64,000 nucleotides of DNA from an uncultured Bacilli bacterium. GTDB taxonomy: Bacteria; Bacillota_I; Bacilli_A; RF39; UBA660. The stretch spans positions 270,618 through 334,617 of the forward strand of contig CAKOSP010000001.1 in the NCBI GenBank assembly GCA_934102335.1, read 5' to 3'. Both the position numbers and the translations under genes were made by a program. The notes below the pieces were generated by a model. The model was given only the letters and a program-made list of their open reading frames with translations. It had not been told where the DNA came from and ran no database searches. Positions 24,856 through 33,505 of this stretch are shown in pieces; the stretch's first letter is position 1; each line of letters starts with the position of its first letter.

Positions 24856-25258
24856 GTAACATATTAAGTAAGTCAATTTTAAACATATCTTTTTGAGCAT
24901 TAGCTTTACTAATCATAATACCTTTATATGTAGTTAATTCAGAACGATGGCCTTCAAGTAAAATATCTTCTGGTGTAATAGTTTCAAGCATTACTACACC
25001 TTCCTTTTTATGTACTGAATAAATTAATTTTACCTCACCATGAATTTGAGCAAACATTTTATCACTAGGTAATTTTAACTCATAAGTATCAACATCAGTA
25101 CCAGATTTTTTTAACTCTCCAACAAACTTTCCATTTCTTAAATCAGAATAATATTCAAAATTTAATTTTTTAAAAGCAAGCATATTATATTTTTTTAATG
25201 CTCTTTCTAACTTTCTATATTCGTTCTCATCAATATAGTCTAAAACATAACCTTTCAT
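24842..25258 (-). CDS. Protein of unknown function, 138 residues
   Basis: This soluble, charged protein has mixed alpha/beta composition and no signal or membrane segment. It begins MKGYVLDYIDENEYRKLERAL. The central part (KLPSDKMFAQIHGEVKLIYSV) looks like a beta-sheet domain. The gene stands alone with its own terminator. No family was recognised. Composition and codon use match the neighbours, so it is probably a real gene. Confidence 0.7.
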   Translation of the reverse strand: MKGYVLDYIDENEYRKLERALKKYNMLAFKKLNFEYYSDLRNGKFVGELKKSGTDVDTYELKLPSDKMFAQIHGEVKLIYSVHKKEGVVMLETITPEDILLEGHRSELTTYKGIMISKANAQKDMFKIDLLNMLQDKQ

Positions 25259-25360
25259 AAACCCTACCCCCTAATTACAAATAAATTGTAGCACAATTGT
25301 TTGTGTTTGTCAAATTGTGTATATATTTCACTTGAATACTGGAAATAAATTATCTAACAA

Positions 25361-25392
25361 AAAAGGCAATTTGTCAAGAAAAATTGCCTTTT
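25361..25392 (-). terminator. Terminator of pfkB-like and smr genes
   Basis: A 12-bp inverted repeat (AAAAGGCAATTT and AAATTGCCTTTT, 8-base loop) overlaps the smr stop. It continues into T residues on the minus strand. Confidence 0.75.
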
Positions 25393-25648
25393 AGTGTTTT
25401 AAATAAACTATTGTTTCCCCTAAATTCCAATTATTAAGAGTAAATTGATCTACATTTTTATTTTCTTTTAATACTCTATGTACTTCTTTTGTTAAAATGT
25501 TTGTACTTTTCCCATGAATAACCCTAACCACAGGCTCTTTCATTTTTACTGCATCACTAATAAACTGATTAACTAAAGCCTCAACCATACTTACTATTTC
25601 ACCATGTAAATCCAATTGCAAAGTCTTACTAGTTACTATTGCCTTCAT
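25391..25648 (-). CDS. Stand-alone Smr domain protein
   Basis: This 85-residue protein is a single Smr domain: LDLHGEIV near residue 12, VRVIHGKSTNIL near 42 and LGETIVYL at the end. Such domains occur as nicking endonucleases at the C-terminus of MutS2 and as free RNA or DNA nucleases, where HGK is the usual functional loop. It overlaps the end of the PfkB-like gene by 4 bases. No MutS2 is in the window. Confidence 0.82.
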   Translation of the reverse strand: MKAIVTSKTLQLDLHGEIVSMVEALVNQFISDAVKMKEPVVRVIHGKSTNILTKEVHRVLKENKNVDQFTLNNWNLGETIVYLKH

Positions 25649-26760
25649 TGACTATTATTTGCTGGAGGATTTATACCAGGATTATTTAAATTATTTCCCA
25701 TAACTGGCTGTACAGGCTTTTGAACAACTGTAGCTTGGTTATTTTGTTGAACATTTATATTTTCAGAAGGAGTATTATTTACAACTGGCGGAGTTTGAAC
25801 CGGTATCTGTTCAGGAGTTTGTTCAGTTTGAATATGCGGTGTAGCATGATTTTGATTGCCAAATTTTTTAGTATAATATGCTAAAACCTCATTTAATGCA
25901 GGAATTGAAGATTTAGATCCAAATTTTGAAACGCTTAAACCAGCAGCTATATTAGCAATTTGAATACACTTTTCAATGTCATATCCAACCGACACGCCAT
26001 AAACAAAAGCTCCTCTAAATACATTACTAGAACCACTTTTATCAGAGGCTGCTATATCAATACCTTTTATCATATTAATTTTCTTATCTTTTGTATATAA
26101 AGCTCCACTAGCTCCTAAAGTTATGACTATATTACTCCTAGGATATTTATCTAAAAGTTTATTATATAAGTTAACTAATGATTGAGCATTATTTACATCT
26201 ACTTGTAATTTAGTTACGGATGAAGCGAATTCCAAAGTAGCCAATATATATTTTCCGTACTTACATAATTCTTTAGTTTCTAAATCATCTTTTTTAGCAA
26301 AAACAAAGTTATCTTTATTTGGATATTTATTTATAGCGGTAAGAAAAGCATGATATTCATTACTATCTCCTAAAATATAATCAGGTTCTACTTGCCAACT
26401 TTCTTTTTTTATATAAGCACGCTCAGGCATTATATCAAATTTAGTATTATTACCATTCACTTTATCTACTAATATAAAAGCTGTTGGAGTAGGTTTATCA
26501 AAAGTCGTTTCTAAATATTCTAATCTTACACCACTTTGAGCAAGCTCTTTTCTAATTTTATTTCCATAGTCATCTCCACCAACAACAGATGCTATATACG
26601 TTTCAAGACCCCAAGAAGCTAATAAAATAGAGCAATCATAGGCAAATCCTCCACCACTTTCAACCTTATCTTGTATTAAATATGTTTTACCTTCCTCAGG
26701 AAAAGAATCAACTTTACAAGTCATATTATAAGAAACCAAACCAAAACATAATGCTCTCAT
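25645..26760 (-). CDS. PfkB-family sugar kinase-like protein with altered active site
   Basis: This 371-residue protein has the PfkB fold. The N-terminal SGGGFAYDCSILLASWG and VVGGDDYGNKIRKEL match the family (ribokinase pattern 1). The C-terminal pattern 2, normally DTTGAGDAFxGAF, reads DKSGSSNVFRGAF, so the catalytic base Asp is Asn246. Residues from about 300 to the end are rich in Pro, Gln and Asn, which is unusual for a kinase. It may be inactive or have a changed reaction, and the substrate cannot be named. The gene is coupled to the smr gene. Confidence 0.75.
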   Translation of the reverse strand: MRALCFGLVSYNMTCKVDSFPEEGKTYLIQDKVESGGGFAYDCSILLASWGLETYIASVVGGDDYGNKIRKELAQSGVRLEYLETTFDKPTPTAFILVDKVNGNNTKFDIMPERAYIKKESWQVEPDYILGDSNEYHAFLTAINKYPNKDNFVFAKKDDLETKELCKYGKYILATLEFASSVTKLQVDVNNAQSLVNLYNKLLDKYPRSNIVITLGASGALYTKDKKINMIKGIDIAASDKSGSSNVFRGAFVYGVSVGYDIEKCIQIANIAAGLSVSKFGSKSSIPALNEVLAYYTKKFGNQNHATPHIQTEQTPEQIPVQTPPVVNNTPSENINVQQNNQATVVQKPVQPVMGNNLNNPGINPPANNSQ

Positions 26761-26815
26761 AATAACCTCCTTATTCTAAACACTATTATATAATAATTTT
26801 TAGCAAATTTCCACT

Positions 26816-27463
26816 CTAATTAAGATTATCTTTTTTTATTATAAATAAATTATTCTTTTTATAAAAAGCATAAAATATATTATTTAATTTTATGTTCTGA
26901 TGAATTAATTCATTTTTTAACCAAACTTCCGTTTTGCCAATTTTAGTTAAAGCCTTTAGATTTACACTTCCATCAACTATAATTGGAATTGGATAAGCAC
27001 TTTTATTCTTAAACCAATTATATTTAAATATTGAAAGTTTACCATTAGGTTCTAAAAAGGCATATTCAATTTGATCTATACTTCTAATTTCTTTTTGTCT
27101 CATACTAATTAACAAATCATCTAAATTATATCTTTGTTTAACCATTTCTTTATAATTAATTTTACCATTGCAAATAATAAGAGATGGTTTACCATCTAAA
27201 ACAGTTCTAATCTTTCTTGATTTCATTGTTAAATATGCTAAGCCAATTTCTAAAACCACCAATAACATAATGGGAATAACCGTAAATAACATAGAGTCAT
27301 TTTTATTTTCAATAGATATTGCTACCAATTCTGCTATAAGAATAGACACTATTAAATCAACAATACCCAATTGACCAATTTCTCTTTTACCCATCATTCT
27401 ATAAGCCAAGGTTATAAAAAAATAAAAGAAAATAGTTCTATATATTACTGTCAACAATTCCAT
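26816..27463 (-). CDS. yrbG: YetF/YrbG family (DUF421) membrane protein
   Basis: This 215-residue protein has three N-terminal transmembrane helices and a soluble C-terminal domain with the family pattern RTVLDGKPSLIICNGKIN, then RYNLDDLLISMRQ and IEYAFLEPNGKLSI. The family is common in spore-formers. The order yrbG-yrzE-tgt recalls that in Bacillus (tgt-yajC-yrzE-yrbG-spoVB), although here yrzE is inverted. The biochemical role is not known. Confidence 0.85.
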   Translation of the reverse strand: MELLTVIYRTIFFYFFITLAYRMMGKREIGQLGIVDLIVSILIAELVAISIENKNDSMLFTVIPIMLLVVLEIGLAYLTMKSRKIRTVLDGKPSLIICNGKINYKEMVKQRYNLDDLLISMRQKEIRSIDQIEYAFLEPNGKLSIFKYNWFKNKSAYPIPIIVDGSVNLKALTKIGKTEVWLKNELIHQNIKLNNIFYAFYKKNNLFIIKKDNLN

Positions 27464-27534
27464 AAAATCACCTATTTTTATTATGATTTATTTATATTTT
27501 TTTTAATCAAACATATTATTAATTAGGTGATTTT

Positions 27535-27896
27535 ATGAAAAAAATGTTATTTTACGCTAAAACTTTAGGAATATTTTCTCTTATTCAAATTATAATTATT
27601 TTCCTTTGTAGTATTTTAAATATAATCTTTAATTCAAGTAATATAACTACAATTATCTTATTTATATCAAATATAGCTTTATTTGTATTTCTAGGTTTTC
27701 AAAATGGTAAAAATAGCACTAAAAAAGGCCTAGTTACCGGATTATTACTAGGTCTATTATTAGTTTTATTTTTATTTATCTTATATATAATTTTTTATGA
27801 ATTTAGTTTTGATATAAACAAAGTAGTTTATTATTTATCACTTATTTTATCCTCAACTCTAGGAAGTATAATTGGTAAAAACAAACAAAAAAAAGA

Positions 27897-27900
<4 letters not shown>
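27535..27900 (+). CDS. yrzE: YrzE-like small membrane protein (TIGR04086 type)
   Basis: This 121-residue protein has four predicted transmembrane helices and the glycine-rich segments FLGFQNGKNSTKKGLVTGLL and TLGSIIGKN, as in the TIGR04086 family. An AGGTGAT ribosome binding site precedes ATG 27535. It is divergent from yrbG and overlaps the neighbouring minus-strand gene at the stop. The function is unknown. The gene neighbourhood supports the call. Confidence 0.7.
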
Positions 27901-29325
<1,425 letters not shown>

Positions 29326-29365
29326 TCACCACATAATAATTATACCATGCTTAAATTAATTTAAC

Positions 29366-29394
29366 TAGACAAAAGAATTTATATATGCTAATAT
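29366..29394 (+). promoter_or_regulatory. Promoter of the candidate small RNA
   Basis: On the plus strand TAGACA and TAATAT are separated by 17 bases. Transcription would begin near 29401 with no ribosome binding site or open frame behind it. Confidence 0.6.
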
Positions 29395-29400
29395 TAATGT

Positions 29401-29477
29401 GCCGGGAAGCAATTCCGTCGGGCATATGCATGGCCTTTATGGTCAATGTAGGAAACCGCTTAATCGCGGTTTTTTTA
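29401..29477 (+). ncRNA. Candidate small RNA of about 77 bases
   Basis: Between the start of tgt and the 3' end of cvpA lies a GC-rich island in an AT-rich gap. It has a good promoter, three possible hairpins and a terminator (AACCGC / GCGGTT followed by seven T). The first hairpin is GGAA with a GCAA tetraloop and TTCC, closed by outer GCC and GGC. The second is TGGCC / GGTCA with a 5-base loop. It contains no credible reading frame. I do not recognise it as 4.5S, 6S, tmRNA, RNase P RNA or a known riboswitch. Confidence 0.55.
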
Positions 29478-29482
29478 TGCAA

Positions 29483-29502
29483 TAAAAAAGAGCCACTGGC
29501 TC
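29483..29502 (-). terminator. Terminator of the cvpA gene
   Basis: The stem GAGCC / GGCTC with a 3-base loop follows the stop codon of the CvpA-like gene. It leads into six T residues on the minus strand. Confidence 0.75.
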
Positions 29503-29503
29503 A

Positions 29504-30202
29504 CTAATTAAATGTTATATTTTCAATACCCAATTTCTTAGCATCCTCAAGTTCTTTTACCTTTTCAGAAGTAACTACTTGATATTTAATATATACTTGT
29601 AAAGCAGAGATATTAAAATCTGTTTTATCTTCAGAATTTTTATATTGGTCAACAAGTTCATAAACCTCTTCAGAAGCTAAAGTTGATGGTGCAAATACAG
29701 TTCTAATCATTGGAGTTCTTTCTAAAAAGTTTAATCCGAAATGACTTTGCATAACATATTGTGTAGTATTAGGCAACTGACTTAAAACCCAAACTCCAAC
29801 AAAAGCTATCATTGTTCCTTCAATAAAACCAACTAATGCTCCTAAAATTTTATCAATCTTTTTATTAACCAACCATTCTTTTTTATATACTTTGTCAAAT
29901 ACGCCTCCAACCGCAACAATAATACTCAAGAAGCAATATAAAAGTACGTAAATTACAACAAAAGATACAGCTTGATAAAACATAATATTAACAGCATACA
30001 CTCCCTGGTAAATACCAGCAAAGTTAAAAAACGGCATAAATCCCATTAACCAATTTCCTAACATTCCCTTAAATGTATAGGATAAAATGCCTATAATTAC
30101 GAATGCTAAAGTTTTTAAAATTCCTTTAACCGTTCCCCTTTTTACTCCAATAATCACAGACAATAAAACAAGTACTAAAATTCCAATATCAACTATATTC
30201 AT
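29504..30202 (-). CDS. CvpA family membrane protein
   Basis: This 232-residue protein has four to five transmembrane helices and the family pattern MNIVDIGILVLVLLSVIIG then KRGTVKGILK at the N-terminus. The family is named for colicin V production, and its general role is not settled; Bacillus YshB is the nearest named relative. ATG 30202 follows AGAGGAT and is preferred over the upstream start at 30226. It is divergent from rnhC, and yshB and rnhC are also near each other in Bacillus. Confidence 0.85.
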   Translation of the reverse strand: MNIVDIGILVLVLLSVIIGVKRGTVKGILKTLAFVIIGILSYTFKGMLGNWLMGFMPFFNFAGIYQGVYAVNIMFYQAVSFVVIYVLLYCFLSIIVAVGGVFDKVYKKEWLVNKKIDKILGALVGFIEGTMIAFVGVWVLSQLPNTTQYVMQSHFGLNFLERTPMIRTVFAPSTLASEEVYELVDQYKNSEDKTDFNISALQVYIKYQVVTSEKVKELEDAKKLGIENITFN

Positions 30203-30289
30203 AATCAATCCTCTTTTCTCTAGCATAATTATATTATATTTTAAGTGAAAAATAAAGCTATTTATGATAAAATATTTTTGGTGATGTAA

Positions 30290-31228
30290 ATGATCTTTGT
30301 TTTTAAACCAAGTGAAAACGTAAAAAAGAAAATGATAGCGTATTATGCACCTTTAAAAAAAGCTACAACTCCCCCATATGCTGTATTTCAAGCTATGGAT
30401 GCAGATACTACTATTACTTTATATGAATCAGGAAAAGCAGTTTTTCAGGGTCTAAGTGCTGATATAGATGCCAGGATATGGCAAGAAATGGAAAAAAAAT
30501 TAAATAATCGTAATATAGATTTAGATGATCATCAATCAGGAAAGAAAAAAGAAACTATAAATACACAAAACGCCTATCTAAAAACAATTTCTACGGCTGG
30601 TTCTGATGAAGTTGGTACTGGAGACTATTTTGGGCCAATTATTGTAAGTGCAACATATGTATCTAAAGAAAATATTAGTCTTATGAAAGAATTAAAAGTT
30701 AACGATTCTAAAAAAATAACAGATGAAAAAATAAAAGAAATAGCCCCAATTTTAATGTCAAAAATACCATATGTGACTTTTAAATTATCCAATGAGGACT
30801 ATAATAAACTAGAAGATAAAAATATGAACAAAATTAAGGCTATTTTACATAATAAAGTTTTAGTAAAACTTTTAGAAAACGAAAATGTAAAACCTGAAAA
30901 AATAGTAATTGATCAATTTGTTTATCCTAAAAAATATTTTGAACATATTAACATGGCAACTAAAAAAGTAACTAATATTCTTTTTATTACAAAAGCCGAG
31001 TCACAAGTTTATAGTGTTGCCGCTGCCTCTATCATATCAAGATATATATTTTTAAAAGAAATGAACGAACTTAGCACAAAACTAAAAAAAGTCATACCAT
31101 TAGGTGCAGGAACAATAGTAGATGATTTTGGTAAAGAAATTGTAAAAGAATACGGAAAAGATTATTTAAATAAAATAGCTAAAATTAATTTTAAAAACAC
31201 TGAAAAAATACTAGTAAACAACAACTAG
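30290..31228 (+). CDS. rnhC: Ribonuclease HIII
   Basis: This 312-residue enzyme removes RNA from RNA/DNA hybrids. It has the N-terminal TBP-like substrate-binding domain of RNase HIII (about 1-90), and then the catalytic domain with GSDEVGTGDYFGP (acidic pair DE) near residue 105, followed by VNDSKKITDEKI, IVIDQFVYPKKY and SVAAASIISRY. It has an AGGTGAT-like site (GGTGATG) upstream of the start. It ends in its own terminator facing holA. Confidence 0.96.
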   Translation: MIFVFKPSENVKKKMIAYYAPLKKATTPPYAVFQAMDADTTITLYESGKAVFQGLSADIDARIWQEMEKKLNNRNIDLDDHQSGKKKETINTQNAYLKTISTAGSDEVGTGDYFGPIIVSATYVSKENISLMKELKVNDSKKITDEKIKEIAPILMSKIPYVTFKLSNEDYNKLEDKNMNKIKAILHNKVLVKLLENENVKPEKIVIDQFVYPKKYFEHINMATKKVTNILFITKAESQVYSVAAASIISRYIFLKEMNELSTKLKKVIPLGAGTIVDDFGKEIVKEYGKDYLNKIAKINFKNTEKILVNNN

Positions 31229-31237
31229 TATTTTTTT
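31206..31237 (+). terminator. Terminator of rnhC
   Basis: A 10-bp stem (AAATACTAGT and ACTAGTATTT, 8-base loop) overlaps the rnhC stop. It is followed by seven T residues. Confidence 0.75.
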
Positions 31238-32168
31238 ATTCCATAATTTCATATAAAAAATTATATATCACTACGTTTTTATCTAATAACCCACTTTTTA
31301 AACCCAAATCTATTTGACCAAGTTTTTTAATTAAATTTAATAATTCCTTTTCAGAATAATTTAAAGAAGAATTATATAACCTTTCAATTTGCCAAGGCTG
31401 TAATCCTAACTCATTAGATATTTTTTTTATATCATAATGCATTTTTGTATATTTTTTAATAAAGTACATTTTTTTATACTCTTTATAAAGCATTATTATT
31501 AACATATTTTCTTCAACTTTATAAATCTTTAAATCCCTATAAATATCTAAAGCCTTAGACATATTTTTTTGAATACAAGCTTCAATAAAATGAAAACTAT
31601 TATTATCAAGAGGCTTAGCCACAATATTTTCCACATCTTCTAGTCTTATATTACATGGCTTATTATAAAACAACATAAGTTTATCTAATTCATTATAAAT
31701 CATGTCTAAATTCAAGCCTAAAACATTTACAAGATAGCCACTTGCTTTAAACTCAATCGAATATTTATATTTATTTAAATAATCAGTAATAAAAGTATAT
31801 ATGTTTTTATAATCAATTTTAGGCAATTCAATATAACAATATTTCTCTTTTATAGTTTTAACTATTTTTTTTCTAGAATCTACTCCATCACATATAAAAA
31901 TTAAGATACTACTTTTATTTGGATCTTCTAAATACTTATTCAATAATTCTGAATCGTCATCGTTTTTAGAATTAAATACATCACAATTTTTTACTATTAT
32001 AACTTTAATAGATGAATCAAGTGAAAAATAATTGGCCTCATTTAAAACTTCTCGCATGTTAGAATTATAATTAATATTTACAATATTATAATCTTCTTTA
32101 ATTATTTTATCTAATTCAAAAGAAACCAAATGATATATACTTCCATTAATCAAATAAACATTATTCAT
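31236..32168 (-). CDS. holA: DNA polymerase III subunit delta
   Basis: This 310-residue protein is the clamp-loader delta subunit (YqeN in Bacillus). Visible family features are NNVYLINGSIYHLVSFELDKI at the start (the ATP-binding P-loop is lost in this subunit), LIFICDGVDSRKKIVKTIKE near residue 95 and the helical C-terminal domain (LGLQPWQIERLYNSSLNYS). In Bacillus it lies downstream of comEC, as here, with accessory genes inserted between. TATAAT lies about 30 bases upstream of the start, without a clear -35. Confidence 0.9.
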   Translation of the reverse strand: MNNVYLINGSIYHLVSFELDKIIKEDYNIVNINYNSNMREVLNEANYFSLDSSIKVIIVKNCDVFNSKNDDDSELLNKYLEDPNKSSILIFICDGVDSRKKIVKTIKEKYCYIELPKIDYKNIYTFITDYLNKYKYSIEFKASGYLVNVLGLNLDMIYNELDKLMLFYNKPCNIRLEDVENIVAKPLDNNSFHFIEACIQKNMSKALDIYRDLKIYKVEENMLIIMLYKEYKKMYFIKKYTKMHYDIKKISNELGLQPWQIERLYNSSLNYSEKELLNLIKKLGQIDLGLKSGLLDKNVVIYNFLYEIME

Positions 32169-32214
32169 AAAAAACCTCTACAACCATTATACTAAAATAG
32201 TGTATTTAATTCTA

Positions 32215-32239
32215 TAGAAAAAGAAGGAAAAATTCCTTC
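32215..32239 (-). terminator. Terminator of the 32329-33006 gene
   Basis: The stem GAAGGAA / TTCCTTC with a 3-base loop is followed by TTTTTC on the minus strand. It is set off from the stop codon by about 90 bases. Confidence 0.5.
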
Positions 32240-32270
32240 CATCTATTTAAACATTATATAATGTTATTAT

Positions 32271-32308
32271 ATTGTATGCAATATTTTTATAATTTGATTG
32301 TATACAAT
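32271..32308. repeat. Two near-identical 12-bp palindromes
   Basis: ATTGTATGCAAT (32271-32282) and ATTGTATACAAT (32297-32308) differ at one base. Their centres are 26 bases apart, about two and a half helical turns. Such paired sites often bind dimeric repressors. They lie between holA and the gene upstream of it, downstream of both known promoters I could see. Confidence 0.35.
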
Positions 32309-32328
32309 TATATTAAATAATAATATTT

Positions 32329-33006
32329 CTATTTTTTGATTTTTTTATCAACTAATACTTTTTGAAATTTTTTTCTTTCATTAGCTTGATCCATATTATA
32401 TTCTACTAAAGATAAATATTTTTTTAATTCTTTTATAAATTCTTTATCACTATAAGATTGGGTTGAAATTTTAATTTGAAATATTAAAGTAATTAAATCT
32501 AATCTTCTTTTTCCATTAGGTTTAAATTCATCATAATCATTAGTTACATATTTATCTGCAAAATCTTTATGTTGTAATAAATATGTTTTTTTATCAACTC
32601 TTGATATATTCTCACACTCATAAATTAAGTAATAAGTTTCTTTTTCGAATTTTAACATTAAAAATGGATCGTATACATAATTACCTACTTCCACCCAATC
32701 ATAACCATTACCACTTTTACCATATAAATCTTTGATTTTATGTTTGCTACCACTAACAAGCAAAGCATCATCTAAAGAAAGAAACATACAAAGGCTTTTA
32801 TCAAAACAATTGTTTTGTGTAAATAAGTAATTATAATATTTTACATAAAATGAGGCAGGTAAACACCCAATAATCGTATTATTCATTTTATTAAATATGT
32901 CTTCACTAAAATGAGTAATTTTACCTTCTTTTAAACCTTTATTAATTAAACAATTAATTCTTATATTCATTAATTGTTTTTTTAGTTTTTCAAATCCTTC
33001 CGTCAA
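32329..33006 (-). CDS. Protein with a degenerate transglutaminase-like pattern
   Basis: This 225-residue soluble protein lacks a signal peptide. The middle region has a cysteine pair (NNCFDKSLCMFLSLDD) and the segment YDWVEVGNYVYDPFLML, which resembles the H-x-W-V-E...Y-D-P part of transglutaminase-like folds. The expected histidine two residues before Trp is Tyr, so it may be inactive. The C-terminus is highly charged and helical. It is flanked by a decayed gene upstream and by holA downstream, in a low-density patch. Family membership is tentative. Confidence 0.5.
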   Translation of the reverse strand: MTEGFEKLKKQLMNIRINCLINKGLKEGKITHFSEDIFNKMNNTIIGCLPASFYVKYYNYLFTQNNCFDKSLCMFLSLDDALLVSGSKHKIKDLYGKSGNGYDWVEVGNYVYDPFLMLKFEKETYYLIYECENISRVDKKTYLLQHKDFADKYVTNDYDEFKPNGKRRLDLITLIFQIKISTQSYSDKEFIKELKKYLSLVEYNMDQANERKKFQKVLVDKKIKK

Positions 33007-33075
33007 TCAAAACACCCCTTTTCAAATCAGAGCATATCATAACATAAAAACACTAAAAATTCAAATTTTAAAAAA

Positions 33076-33464
33076 TATTATCTACTTATTTTTTATGAGA
33101 AAAATTTAAATTACCTTCACAAATAACATTAGTATAATTAACCAATTGCTTTATTGAGCCAAAATCCGCTTTATTAGCATGGAAGTCTCCATTTGCAAAA
33201 TTTCCATTACTACCACTATCAGTTAAAGCAATATGTTAAACATTTTCCACATCCGAATCAATTAAAAAAACCAACATTTTTATATATTCTAACGGCTACA
33301 TTCGGAACTAACAAAGGTAAAAGAAACTGAATCAAAATCATTATTCATCATCATTGCAACTTCATATGTCCAAAATAAACAATCATATTTTACGGTATAA
33401 TTAATTTTATGTAAATAAGGCAAATCTACTTATTACCATTATATTTAGCAACAACTGGGTCCAT
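33076..33464 (-). pseudogene. Decayed gene with several frameshifts
   Basis: From ATG 33464, behind a GGGAAGTGAT site, coding-like sequence can be followed across three frames. It passes MDPVVAKYNGN, YLHKINYTVKYDCLFWTYEV, FDSVSFTFVSSE, AVRIYKNVGFF and IALTDSGSNGNFANGDFHA, and ends in ICEGNLNFSHKK. At least three frameshifts and one internal stop interrupt it. I could not identify the parent family. It fills most of the gap 33007-33505, and nothing else was seen there. Confidence 0.6.
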
Positions 33465-33505
33465 TATAATCACTTCCCAAATAAATTATATCGCCAATAT
33501 TTTTA

